Below, in pieces: positions 10,809 to 21,038 of a stretch of 64,000 nt of DNA. Numbering within the stretch: position 1 is the stretch's first letter; the number at the start of each line of letters is the position of its first letter. Position numbers and translations under genes: made by a program. Under the pieces are notes generated by a model. The model was not told the DNA's origin. It worked only from the letters and a program-made list of their open reading frames with translations, and made no database searches. The DNA lies in assembly GCA_022578605.1 (NCBI GenBank), contig MU394079.1:248001-312000 (forward strand), written 5' to 3'. The DNA comes from Camillea tinctor. Taxonomy: Eukaryota > Ascomycota > Sordariomycetes > Xylariales > Xylariaceae.

Positions 10809-13800
10809 TTAAGGAATGGGTAGCCATTTCTTATCCATGTAATCCCGAATATACTTTGCAATCAAGAAATGACCACCCCCCTTCGCTTCCTTTATGGCAT
10901 TCTCAAATTCCCCCTTACGTGTCTCGTGGTCAAGCAATAGCTTGACCATGTCTAGCCTCCCTCTAGAAGCTGCTGCCACCAAGGGACAACGATAAGGTTG
11001 GTCTATCTCTCCGATATCTGCTCTTGCACCCGCAGCTAATAACAACAAAGCAACGTCCAGGTTTCCTTGTCCTGCAACATATCTAAAATCATCCTCTGGT
11101 ATTCTTATGCCATTATTGAGCAATAGGGCGGCAACACTAATCTTGTAGTTGCTATAGGGGCCGCGGCAGACAAAAGTAAGAGCAGTAAATCCTTCGTGGG
11201 CGTGCGAAGGGTTCAAATCCGTACCCTTTTCTATCAAGAGTTTCATAATGTCAATACAAGAATCGCCTTCCTCTTTGTGAAATTCTTGACAACCTTTGGA
11301 TTTGAACTCTGAAAAATGCTCCAATGGGGTATAATATTATCCAACGGAACCGCGAAACTCTCTTTTGTTGACATCTGCTCCATGGTTCAAGAGCATTTGA
11401 ATTTTGAGCCAGTCTAAGTTTATCGGTGTCATGGCAACAAGCAGAAAGAACGAGATGTAATGCCGTCGATGCTCTCAACTTTTTTTCCTCATCCTCAAAG
11501 CGCATAGGAATATTAACGTCTGCTCCATAGTGTACAAGCAATTCGATAAGCGGAATATGAATGAAGTCGGATGTTAAAGCTGTTTGGAGTGGGCTGCAAA
11601 TTTTCGTACATAATTTAATAGAGATCTGAGTTTCGTCTATCTTTCTGTCAACGTTTGCGCCTTTCTCCAATAGATACTTAGCAATGTTCAAGCCTTCGGA
11701 AGTGCCCAGCCTGCAGGCCTCCCGAAGAGGAACATCCCTGCTATTGAGTTTGGCACCATGTTCGACGATATATTTCACCAATAACAAGTCTCCTTTCCGC
11801 ACTGCTGCTTGAAGTGGTGTATCTCCACTCGGGTATATGTCGTTCCCATTAATTTTAATGCCAGATTCTATGACTTCTTGTACAAGTTGCAAGTTGGAAG
11901 AAAACTTGATAAAGCACGATAGCGGGTTTTCTTCTGAAATGGGTGCCTTGCTGTTTCGTATTTCACGTGGGGAGAGTATAGGAAGGCCTGCTTGCATCAA
12001 AGAAGCTATCATCTCCTCATGATTATTCATGTCGTTGCTCGTGTGTTGCAAAATGCTCCAAATAGACTGGTCATGAAAATCAAATCCATTGATAATCAGC
12101 CATATAACCTGATCTGGAGTGACCATTAGATTCTGTGACCTGAAAATCGACTGACAACTCTGAATATCCGCTCCTTGACATATGAGAAAATCGAGCATCT
12201 TCACGGATGCAGGCTTCCCAGTTCGTGGTAGATGGGTGCAAGTGGAGCCATCTCCTTGTATTCCAGCTAGTGAGGCTGAAATTGCTGAAAACTCCCCCTC
12301 CGAAGTTTTCAAATATCCGTGAGTTCCGACCCCAAATTCTTGCAACAACTCAACTTGTTTCAATTGGCTTTGTTGAGCAGCCTCGGCCAACAATGCCACG
12401 CCCTCCCCTTCGCTAAAATTAAAACCACTTCCAAGAAGAGATCGAAGGTCATCTAGATTATTGGAATCAATACACGTTTGAACTAAGATATTTCTTGTTG
12501 AGTCCTCTTTTTCAAGTATTATCTTTATAGCACTGGGCGATAGATCTGATATTGGTATCTTTTCCAAAACGCCCTGTAGGACCTGTTCGTGACTTGGCTT
12601 AGATTTGGTGGAGTCCCGGAGCCAGGCATAGTTTGGGACATCTATACTAAGCTTCCTCTTCATCATCTCAAGTATGTGAGGTATAGTAATATCAAAACCT
12701 GCGTGTAGCATATTTGCTAATGCGATAGGGTCCTGGAGGGAGCGATATATCGACAAATCCCGTATACGACGCCTTCGTCTGCCGCAAGGAAACCTTGTCG
12801 TCGCGTTGTACTCTTGCAGAGCTTGCAATCCCTTCCTTGGATTTGAAATTATACCAGAGACACTGAGGAGTGCGGATGGAACTGCCAAATTGGATGCAGA
12901 TATTATATCATATATCTCCTTGTCATCAGATAAGTAGGCAACGTCAAGGATGGTTTCGTCTGACTCCATAGGTTCTGCATCTGAGCTTTCCCACAGTGGC
13001 TCCATAACATCGGCACCGGCTTGAACGAGTATTTTGACTGTCTCTACTCTGTGGGCTCTGTTGAAATCAGAGTTTCGAGAATCAATGAGGACCTGACCTA
13101 GTGCAGAAACTCCTACGCATCGATGATTAACATCTGCACCATCCTCGAGGAGCACTTTTAGGGACTCAATGCTGTTTTGGACTGCGGCTTCAATAAGAGG
13201 GGTAGTTGAAAACTTGGAATAGAAAAGTATCGACCTTGGGGACTTCATTTTTCGTAATAATGCATAACTGAGATAGATTGAATGATTGTAGCTCTGATTG
13301 GGAGAGATCCCGCGCTGCGTTAGAAGCCGACATATCTCTACGCAATTAGACCAAGCTGCAAAGTTGAGAGCAGCAATACCGTAAATCCTCATCCACTCAG
13401 TGTCATTTATCACCGTTTCCACCAACACTTTTAAAAGTGTCTCCTCTTCCAGGTAAAATGACCATTCCAATAGTTGAATCCAAGATAACCGCTCACTTAA
13501 GCAGTCAAGTTCCAGGAATGACCTCAGCAGGTTGAGGGGAGTTTGACGTGCAAAACTCCGTATAGTCTCTGCTACGCTCTTGGATCTCTAGTCAAGCAGA
13601 TTATTTGAAAGTTTGTAGAACGGTACATTTACCAGCTGTAAAGGGTCTTGTTGCATAGATAATTGTGAATTGTGGCTTGCCGTGGGTGGGAATGTCATGT
13701 CCGCGAAGTTATATGGTGGCATTGAGCTTGATGCAAGGCTAAGCACCACTGCGTCCATATAGTCTTGGACTTGCTGACTTCTGGTAAGATCCATTTCCAT

Positions 13801-14350
13801 TCCTGGCGGAATGGATTCTACCAAGGAAAGTGTCGGATACGCATTGCCAGACTCCCCTAGGAAATTGTTAACGTGAAGGACTGGTTTTCGGCGGTCCATA
13901 GACTCACAATAATGGCAGAGCTTTGTTTGAAGCAGCACTATAGGGAAACTATCAAGAATGGGAGACCATATCTTCCTGGACTCGCTATCCAGAACTAGAG
14001 GTAAAGGTGACGAGAAATCATGACCATACTCAAGGTCGTGTTTGAGGCTCAAGTTCAACGAGATTTGTTGAGGTGAATAAATAGTGTTGCAGCCTCGTGT
14101 TAAGGTGCCAGTTACATTGTGTACATCTGAAACATTTCCCGAGCATTGAAACTGAATGATCTCCTGTTCAAAAGGAACTATATCGACGGGCTCTTGTTCC
14201 AGTGAAATGTGTTGATCGTCGAAATTGTTCACTTGGGAAGTCCAAGGATCCAATAAGACATTATCGGCCGAAAGGCCTTGGGTTGAATTGTGTAAGGACG
14301 GTACAACTCTAATGCCTTGTGGGAGAGTGGAAGCACTTATACACCATGGA
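10809..14350 (-). CDS. Large ankyrin-repeat protein, disrupted near 3' end
   Basis: Seen: one frame is open from about 14340 to 13633, then a 45-nt intron 13632-13588 (GTAAAT to GACTAG) that removes an in-frame TAG, then 13587 to about 11400. Ankyrin consensus repeats recur (VLLEDGADVNHR, ILVQAGADV, YIVEHGAKLNSR, YLLEKGANVDRK, LLVHYGADVN). Near 11400 the repeat jumps frame: MLLNHGADVNKRE is read one frame over, and a TAA follows at 11339-11337. Past it the same frame continues with KLLIEKGTDLNPS and a clean C-terminus at 10809. So there is one frameshift in an A-run and one in-frame stop: a young pseudogene, a truncated protein or sequence error. The 5' end is unresolved. A minus-strand block near 14400-14480 (LRKKLKAQDW) resembles the end of a Clr5 domain, which often precedes such repeats in fungi, but the splice phase does not close. 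Confidence 0.75.
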
Positions 14351-16323
14351 TATTAATTAAAGAAGTAGAATATCATGAAGAAATCGAGAAACTTACTAGT
14401 CTCCCTCTTACTATTCCTAGAAATCTTATAGCAACCCAGTCTTGTGCTTTGAGTTTCTTTCTGAGCCTCAGGTGTACTATCAGTTTATGCAAGCTTCTCT
14501 GGCATAATAAACGCCCAAATCACCTTAATGGTAAGTGCATTTATCCTTTGTGCATATGTACAACCTATGTACAATGTCGAATTCTATCTGCTAAGAGGTG
14601 CTTTATAGTAGTTACGTTGCTGGATTACTAATCTAAACAAATTTTGGCTTATCAGATGGCCAAGTTATTACGAAGTACGGGAACCCCAGTTGCATGAATA
14701 CGACCCCTACACTATCAATTTAATGGAGACATAGAAGCACAAACTGGTATCAATCTAATCTCAGCGCGTTGGTTCGATGACAAACCCCCTATCCTTCCCC
14801 TATCAGCACCTACATCTACACAAGTGAACCTATATATTTTGTCAATGAAATGATTCTAGCTGACTGAGAAATGGAGCGCAGATCAGATGAGACAGGACAG
14901 TAGCATACATTACCTATACAATGTATTATACTTAGTTGGGCTAATGCCTAGGCGGAGGGAACCGCCAATGCCTTGATTGTACACTTCCAAGTTCATAACA
15001 GAGCACGCTCGGCTTGAGCTTTCTAATAGACTTTTTAGAAAGAATTATGGAAACCTCTATCGATGCAGGTTATGGTGTTGGCTGCAGGATTGCAGAAGCT
15101 GCCAAGAATTCCCACCGATCAGACGTGGGTGGCAAAGGATATAACTGGCAGAGTGTTTTGATCACCGGCATCCGGTGACCATCCATGCATGTATGTTAAA
15201 CATGCACATTTGCATCGGGGCGGGGGTTTTGGTGTTAGTATTCTTCCTAGAATTGAAAACAATACATGTTATCTAGAGCTATGTACATATAAGACTTGCC
15301 TTTTTGTCCTGAGTTTAGTTTCTGCGATGTCCTCATGTTCGGTGGATATTACAGGTAATTTTTTATGTGTAAGGGGGTCGAACGTAATCCAATATTTTGC
15401 TCTCCGTTTAAGACCGGATGTACGATATCATATAAATGCATTTCTTGAGGATGATATGAAAAACTATTTAAGTATTAACAACACTATCACAACTATTTTC
15501 CTTTTATCTGTTACGTACATACCTGTGGTTTAGCCTCCTCTTTTGCATCCTGTTGGGCTGTCCCGTCCCAGCTTAGGTAAATTCTAATGTATGTAAAGAA
15601 AGATCGGGTAGCCGGGTTACAATGTCAATAGCCGGATTTAGGTCCATATTCTATTGCTTCGATACTACAGTGAAGTTATAGAATATATTATCTATCAGTT
15701 TTGTGCTGGCCATTATTTACGTAATTTGGTCCAATATACACATCAGTACAACATGCAGAAGCCCCTTTACCACCTGCATCTCGAAAGGAGCTATGGTGGA
15801 GTGTGGCTGAGCATTGTGGCTGAGGGTCATACAAGGGCTTTGCCCCTTTAGAGATCAGTATTCGTAAACTTCAGTTACTATTATATTTTGATAATTCATG
15901 CCTACACACTTCTATGTCTAATGGTGTATAATCAAAAATATTAACATTGTTATTGTAAGTCATTCATTCTATTATGATACATAGTCAATAGCTGATCAGT
16001 TTCCAATATAGTAGCATTTAAAGAACGTAGTTTTCTATTTTCTAAATCATTGCAAAGTTGAGAAGAGTGTTAGAGAAGAAACAACATCGAAAAGGAAAGA
16101 GGAATATTAGAGATATCCGCGAGCTATCAAGAATGGAAAGCCGTTTACATTTCTTCATAAATTGATAAAAAGTATGAAACAGGGAATGAGCGAAAAGTAG
16201 TAATGACAGATGCCTGAGATAAAAGAATGTGACGATCGTTCCCATGAACATATCATGAAAGATTTGCTGTTAATATCCGGCTTCCTCAGGTGCTATTGCA
16301 ATTCATATATCATGAATTGCGAT
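14351..16323. other. Intergenic, AT-rich
   Basis: About 2 kb. The left 300 bp may hold 5' exons of the ankyrin gene. The rest has only scattered short ORFs (the longest 114 codons at 15189-15533) with no recognised motif, splice context or codon pattern. No repeat or RNA gene seen. Confidence 0.5.
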
Positions 16324-17463
16324 TCAATTCCCTGGTGCGCTAAGGGTAATGGTCAGCAGGTCCGGGTTCGCATCGAAGATGGATCCCGACACATCTGGAG
16401 CCATGCTGGGTCGAACGTCGTCGTACGGGAACGCATACCCGCGACCGTCGAGATTGAGTTCATGAATGATGCGAGAATAGTGGTTTGTTGGGTCTGTCTT
16501 GTAGAAGGTGCTCTGATCCTCGCCATCAGGTTGGTTGTTGTTGATCAGCAACGTAGACCGGTTGAATGCAGCTGCGATAATGCTGTTCACGACTCCGATA
16601 TCCCCTTGTGTTTCCACAAATGCGCCCGTGCTGCAGCTGAAAATATCCATTGTTGAGGGCTTAGAGACAGTGATGCCGTTATCGAAGGTCAGGAGGCCGT
16701 TCGTAACTCGTCCTTTCGTAGTGCGTTCCTCATCCACTCTGACCGTCAGGTCCTCGTTACTATACTTTTCCCACACCTGGTCGATGTACGCTTCGTAGTA
16801 GACTTTGAAATGGGTAGTGCCCATGCTAATTGCTAAGTTGGGACTTAACACACGAAGATTCATGCCATCAAGTCCTTTGACAATGACCTTGCTCCAGTCC
16901 GCACCATCCTTTGTCCCTTGATCGACCAACATTTGGCAAATCTTGTCTAAACCGCTCTTAGAGAGACCCTGTACTGTCTGCACTTCACCGGACGTGTTGC
17001 GAAGTTGAAGGGAGATAGGCCATGAAATCCAGTCCGCATAAGTGATGTTCACGAACAGGATGCTTGGGTCATATGTGAATTCAACAAAAGTCCAGTTCAA
17101 ATTGTAGTTGAGGTCAGTGTTGTCTGTCACGCTTGGCTGGACAATTCCAGCTCCTGGAAGTGTTTCATCCTCGCCCTTTGGATTCAAAAAGAATGTAAGC
17201 TTGCTGTCCAAGCAGAAATAGACTCTCCCGGAAATCATTTGCGGAATCGTCACAAGCACAGGTTTCTCGTTGTTCAAGACGATAGCGCAATCGGCTTCGA
17301 GTGGCTGAAGGCGCTCAGTGGGCTCCACTGGATAGTATACTGTCTTGCCATCGGCCTGGATGAATAGGGGTAACTTGGTGTTATAGTCTCGACCAACAAT
17401 GTAGGCATAGACAACGGAGCCGCTATTATTATTCAAAGAGAAGGTCGTAGTTGGGGATGTCAT
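16324..17463 (-). CDS. Glycoside hydrolase family 64 beta-1,3-glucanase
   Basis: Seen: a single open exon of 379 residues with ATG at 17463. The C-terminus (RGYAFPYDDV..P followed by GS..DANPDLLTITL) is the signature of GH64, a thaumatin-like-fold family that cleaves beta-1,3-glucan (laminaripentaose-producing). GRVYFCLDSKLTFFLNP in the N-terminal third and a FEFTYD-like core segment also fit. No signal peptide precedes this ATG. An upstream ATG at 17592 starts a short basic-hydrophobic peptide, but joining it needs a GTCCCC donor, so I did not use it. A TATAAATA box at 17618-17611 places transcription start near or after 17592, supporting the 17463 start. It is therefore either cytosolic or exported unconventionally. 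Role: cell-wall remodelling or mycoparasitism (inference). Confidence 0.88.
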   Translation of the reverse strand: MTSPTTTFSLNNNSGSVVYAYIVGRDYNTKLPLFIQADGKTVYYPVEPTERLQPLEADCAIVLNNEKPVLVTIPQMISGRVYFCLDSKLTFFLNPKGEDETLPGAGIVQPSVTDNTDLNYNLNWTFVEFTYDPSILFVNITYADWISWPISLQLRNTSGEVQTVQGLSKSGLDKICQMLVDQGTKDGADWSKVIVKGLDGMNLRVLSPNLAISMGTTHFKVYYEAYIDQVWEKYSNEDLTVRVDEERTTKGRVTNGLLTFDNGITVSKPSTMDIFSCSTGAFVETQGDIGVVNSIIAAAFNRSTLLINNNQPDGEDQSTFYKTDPTNHYSRIIHELNLDGRGYAFPYDDVRPSMAPDVSGSIFDANPDLLTITLSAPGN

Positions 17464-17610
17464 AGTTGCTGTCGGGCTTTGCTTTTCACTAGAAGTGCCT
17501 TGTGTTGCTAGAATCAGGAGAGGTTATATGAATTAGGTAGAATGGAGATGAAGATCTGGGGACTTGAGAAGAGCTTTGGTGAAGAACTTCATTTTGAGAA
17601 AGCCATGCTG

Positions 17611-17618
17611 TATTTATA
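17611..17618 (-). promoter_or_regulatory. TATA box of GH64 gene
   Basis: TATAAATA on the minus strand, about 150 bp before the chosen ATG. Position fits a fungal core promoter with a short 5' leader. Confidence 0.5.
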
Positions 17619-19503
17619 TTCAAGAAATATTCGTTTATGTCAGTCCAAGTATCATTATGTTGACTGTCAAGTCTGAAAGGACGACTTCATAGTATTGATG
17701 GAACGTAGGCTTCAGATTATCTCAGCTAGCAGACATTATACAATGTTCTACAAAATATATTAATGATAGCCTATATATTTAATACTTAATTGCCGATTGT
17801 CAAATGCCGATATTGAGCCTTTCTAATTGCTATGCTAATCTCTACTCATATCCGTAAAGAGGCATCAACATACGCATACTGATGTCCAGACACCGAAAAT
17901 CAGAAGGTCATGGCGAAGCATCAATTCGTGACCAGGACTTAATTTTCTGGCGTTCTCTGTCCCTGATTAGCATACTGGAGGTTATCGTGAGAAGGCGTTA
18001 AGAATGTCTATTACAGGACGTCACAATGCTTGGCTGATGACGGATCGAGTACATATAGCCCTAAATTCATCAACTACTACATAAACCCCTTCTTACATTC
18101 GTTAAAGTACAAAAACACTCGATTTAGTTTGATTTCAATTATATATCTCATTGTAAGTGCAGCTCCTATTTTTAACTTTCATTCTAGATATAATAAGAGT
18201 TAAATCCATCTAAAAACTATGATTCTCGCTTTGCAAGATATACACAGTTTAAAATTACTTTGAACGGGCATTATCTACATCTAAGCAGACTTTATGATCT
18301 ACACAAAAATTAGAAGTCAAATAGAAAACAGTAACACCTGCGATTTCCGTTTATAGAAATTCTGCTCGGTTCGTGTTTTTGTTACTACAAGTTGTTACCT
18401 TATCGAATATTGTAGGGAGATAAAAGCAGATTCGACCGCAAAATATAACCAATATTTAAGGGGAGCAGATTGAAAAGGCTATTGCTATACTCTTATTGTG
18501 ATCAGTCATGATTTCTTATGTAAGGATCGAGCTATGCTACAGAAATAGGGGGTCTATAACGTGAACTCACTGTAACCCTCCAACCAAAGTGGCGTCCTGG
18601 AAGTAACTAAAGATGACGGATATCGTACAGCCTTATGCGCCCTTCTGTCAAATTATGGATCTCATCAGCCTCGTGATGTGAAATAATTTATACGATGACC
18701 ACGGCGATAATTTGCGCTGCAACAACGTCTAGTGCAGTAAAACTTGGTACTCTCTCCACATGCGCAGCCTACAAGACGAAGAGAATTGAATAGGAAATAG
18801 AACGAGCTAGAATAATCTTTTTTAATGCAGTGGGACTGGGTTGGCCTACACTCATAATTCAATATCAGGATGTGCACTCGAAGATAATGAGTAACTAGTA
18901 ACGAGCCAAAATTTGAGCACCATATCTAATAGAAAGGTAACTAGCGGTGCGACCCGGAATACCGTTAATGAGGTAAAGTAAAGATATACCTGTGATAGAT
19001 GCTAGTCAAAATTCTCGATGCAGCTTCCCGGTGCCTGGACCTAGAAAGTATATTCTAGTAACTCTTAAAGATATTATACATAATCCAAGATAGGCAGACT
19101 ATCTCAAGATACCCGGAGCCATTAAACTTGGCATGGCTGCCAAGGCGAAAGAATGGTATGTAGATCGGATGAGGAGTGGCTTTGCCATTCTGGCAAAATG
19201 CTATCGAGCTGGTAAATTGGATAAAACAGCAGCAAGGATTGGCTAATACTATACAAGTGCTACTAGTTTCAATAACTCAACTATGGCAACAGCATGACCA
19301 AGCTGTCTAGTGGTCTTGTCATATGGTTCACAAAGAATACTGCCAACGTTTCATTCCTTACAACTTTGAATGCACGGAACCAGGCACTAGCTTCACAATC
19401 TGGGGTGAATACATGTAACTACAATTAAGCAAACATGCAAAGCGTCACTATAAATGTGGCAAGTAAATAGAATATTATAATATGATGCTTTTACATTTAA
19501 AAC

Positions 19504-19514
19504 TTTATATATAG
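19504..19514 (+). promoter_or_regulatory. TATA box of small secreted protein gene
   Basis: TTTATATATAG about 160 bp before the ATG at 19669, followed by a pyrimidine- and CA-rich leader ending CACCAAAATG, typical of a strongly expressed fungal gene. Confidence 0.5.
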
Positions 19515-19668
19515 CCCATAGAAGAAACATCGTAGCATTCTTTAAAAATAACCTTCCAACAACACGCATTCCCTCCCTTCAACCTATAACACGATACTAT
19601 AGCGAAAGGAATCCCACTCCTACTCTACCAGAAAAAAAAAAACACCATCTACATCAACAAACACCAAA

Positions 19669-19935
19669 ATGTTCGTCAAGATTCTCCTCTTAGCCTTCCT
19701 GACCGTTATCGGCTCTGCAAAGCCCTATCCGGCAAGCGCCTCTATGTGCACACGCTCGGACGGCCACTACGACGTCTGCGACACCATGTATTCGTACATC
19801 CGGTGCCGCGGCCCCCGTGCGGCGATGGCTGTCGACTGCCAGCGCGCGCCGGGACACTACTGCGAGATCACCAACGACCAGGGCCACTGCGACGGGCTGA
19901 ACCCGCCTCAGGTCGGAAATTCCACCGTACACTAG
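19669..19935 (+). CDS. Small secreted six-cysteine protein
   Basis: Seen: 88 residues, single exon, ATG in good context. Residues 1-17 form a clear signal peptide (MFVKILLLAFLTVIGSA). The mature part is about 70 residues with six cysteines at 27, 37, 46, 57, 65 and 74, enough for three disulphides, and a basic patch (RCRGPR). I recognise no named family. Size, secretion signal and cysteine density match the operational definition of a candidate effector or antimicrobial small secreted protein; no function is shown. It is GC-richer than its flanks, supporting real coding, and sits about 600 bp from decayed LTR repeats, a common setting for fast-evolving secreted genes. The antisense frames are shadows. 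Confidence 0.75.
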   Translation: MFVKILLLAFLTVIGSAKPYPASASMCTRSDGHYDVCDTMYSYIRCRGPRAAMAVDCQRAPGHYCEITNDQGHCDGLNPPQVGNSTVH

Positions 19936-20553
19936 AGAAGCTACTATGACGAGGGCTTGAAGGGTCAGCTTGGGTGGTCATTGGCATATCTTTTGGAGGG
20001 AGCCTGGCGGGAATAGGGCATCGGGGAATGAGAAAAGCAGATTTTATAGGATCGATATTGGGCTGAATAATTTGCTATTTGCCCCTAACTAAGTCAGACA
20101 CCTTAATTATGACTTTTATTTATTTATAATAACATGTAAATGCCTTTCGTTAGAAAGGTTTACTTCCTGTTGCATCCATATCACTGTAGCGCCAACCTAT
20201 ATATACCCTGTAAGGGCTCCTTAGGATTTAAGGAGCGCTCCGATTTTTGGAGCCTAGTCGAGCGGTATAATGCAACACTTCCCCACCTGCGAGAAAAGTA
20301 TTATACCCTGCCTCTTTGCTCTGATTGGTCAGATCCTTGCGCTCTGATTGGTCTGTTTGAAGCGCTCTTTTTATTGGTTGCAGCACGACGCCGACCCACC
20401 TTTTAGCCGCCCCCCCTTAACCCCCCTAGCCAAATAGCCAGATAGCCAGATATATGGCTAGGTCAGCGATGAAATCTAATATATAGCTAGGTGTCGGCGT
20501 ATAAAGAAGCGCAGAGGGAGGAGGTAGCGAGCTCTTTTTTTGCCGTTGCGAAG
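19936..20553. other. Intergenic, probable transposon-derived flank
   Basis: About 600 bp between the small secreted protein gene and the first LTR-like repeat. It includes two copies of GCTCTGATTGGTC in tandem (about 20317-20352) and a stretch of short AGCCAGATA repeats near 20440. No coding pattern. It may be residual element sequence, but I could not prove this. Confidence 0.4.
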
Positions 20554-20712
20554 TGTCATGGCAGGGGCTTAGTCCCTAGCCCTATACGTGACATAGCTAG
20601 TCAGCCATTTATAAAAACCTTTATGGCTGCCATTAGTTTAGTTCGTCAGCTATTATCTTTAAAATACATTCAGTTTTTGGTCGTACTAGGTGCTTAAACC
20701 TTTGTTGCGACA
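20554..20712 (+). mobile_element. Solo-LTR-like repeat, copy 1
   Basis: 159 bp, begins TGTCATGGCA and ends TTGTTGCGACA, so it has TG...CA ends and an imperfect inverted terminal match. It contains a TATAAAA core. It aligns along its full length with 20828-20987 in the same orientation. This is the structure of a short Gypsy- or Copia-like LTR. No gag/pol coding sequence is nearby. Orientation is arbitrary. Confidence 0.75.
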
Positions 20713-20827
20713 GCTATATTATTTATTAAAATTGTTATAAAATATCTAAGCTACTTAATCATTTAGAGTTAATAAAAAAGCTTAAATTTACTACAAATTA
20801 AAGTTAATTCTATAATAAAAAAATAAT

Positions 20828-20987
20828 TGTTATAGCAAAGGCTTAGTTCCTAACCCTATACGTAACATGGCTAGTTAACCATCTATAAAAACCTTTATAG
20901 CTGCTATTAGTTTGGTACGTTAGCTATTATCTGTAGAATACATTTAGTTCTTGGTCGTACTTAGGTGCCTGGACCCTCGTTGTGACA
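20828..20987 (+). mobile_element. Solo-LTR-like repeat, copy 2
   Basis: 160 bp, begins TGTTATAGCA and ends TCGTTGTGACA. It matches copy 1 throughout; most differences are C/T or G/A transitions, as expected of RIP followed by drift. The 115 bp between the copies is extremely AT-rich and holds no coding remnant, so this is either an internally deleted element or two independent solo LTRs. Confidence 0.75.
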
Positions 20988-21038
20988 TTTATAAACTCAG
21001 GGTATAATCCAGGCTATTAAAATAATACCTTAAACTAC

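Larger units (their letters stand above)
17464..19668. other. Intergenic, with a possible relic of a Cys-rich secreted protein
   Basis: 2.2 kb between divergent genes. On the minus strand near 18950-18680 there is a weak coding-like trace: a hydrophobic start (MVLKFWLVTSYSL), then in a shifted frame NYECRPTQSHC, and after a possible acceptor CTTGTAG the Cys-rich string GCACGESTKFYCTRRCC. It does not join without a frameshift. Otherwise nothing recognised except promoter sequence next to 19669. Confidence 0.4.

Noticed and set aside
15189..15533. 114-codon plus-strand ORF
   Set aside because: No signal peptide, domain or homologue pattern recognised; AT-rich spacer where long chance ORFs are expected to be rare but possible.
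17464..17592. Upstream signal-peptide exon for GH64
   Set aside because: Needs a GTCCCC donor and lies at or before the transcription start implied by the TATA box.
20240..20270. tRNA-like A-box (TAGTCGAGCGGT) suggesting a SINE
   Set aside because: No B-box (GGTTCGAATCC) at the needed distance and no cloverleaf.
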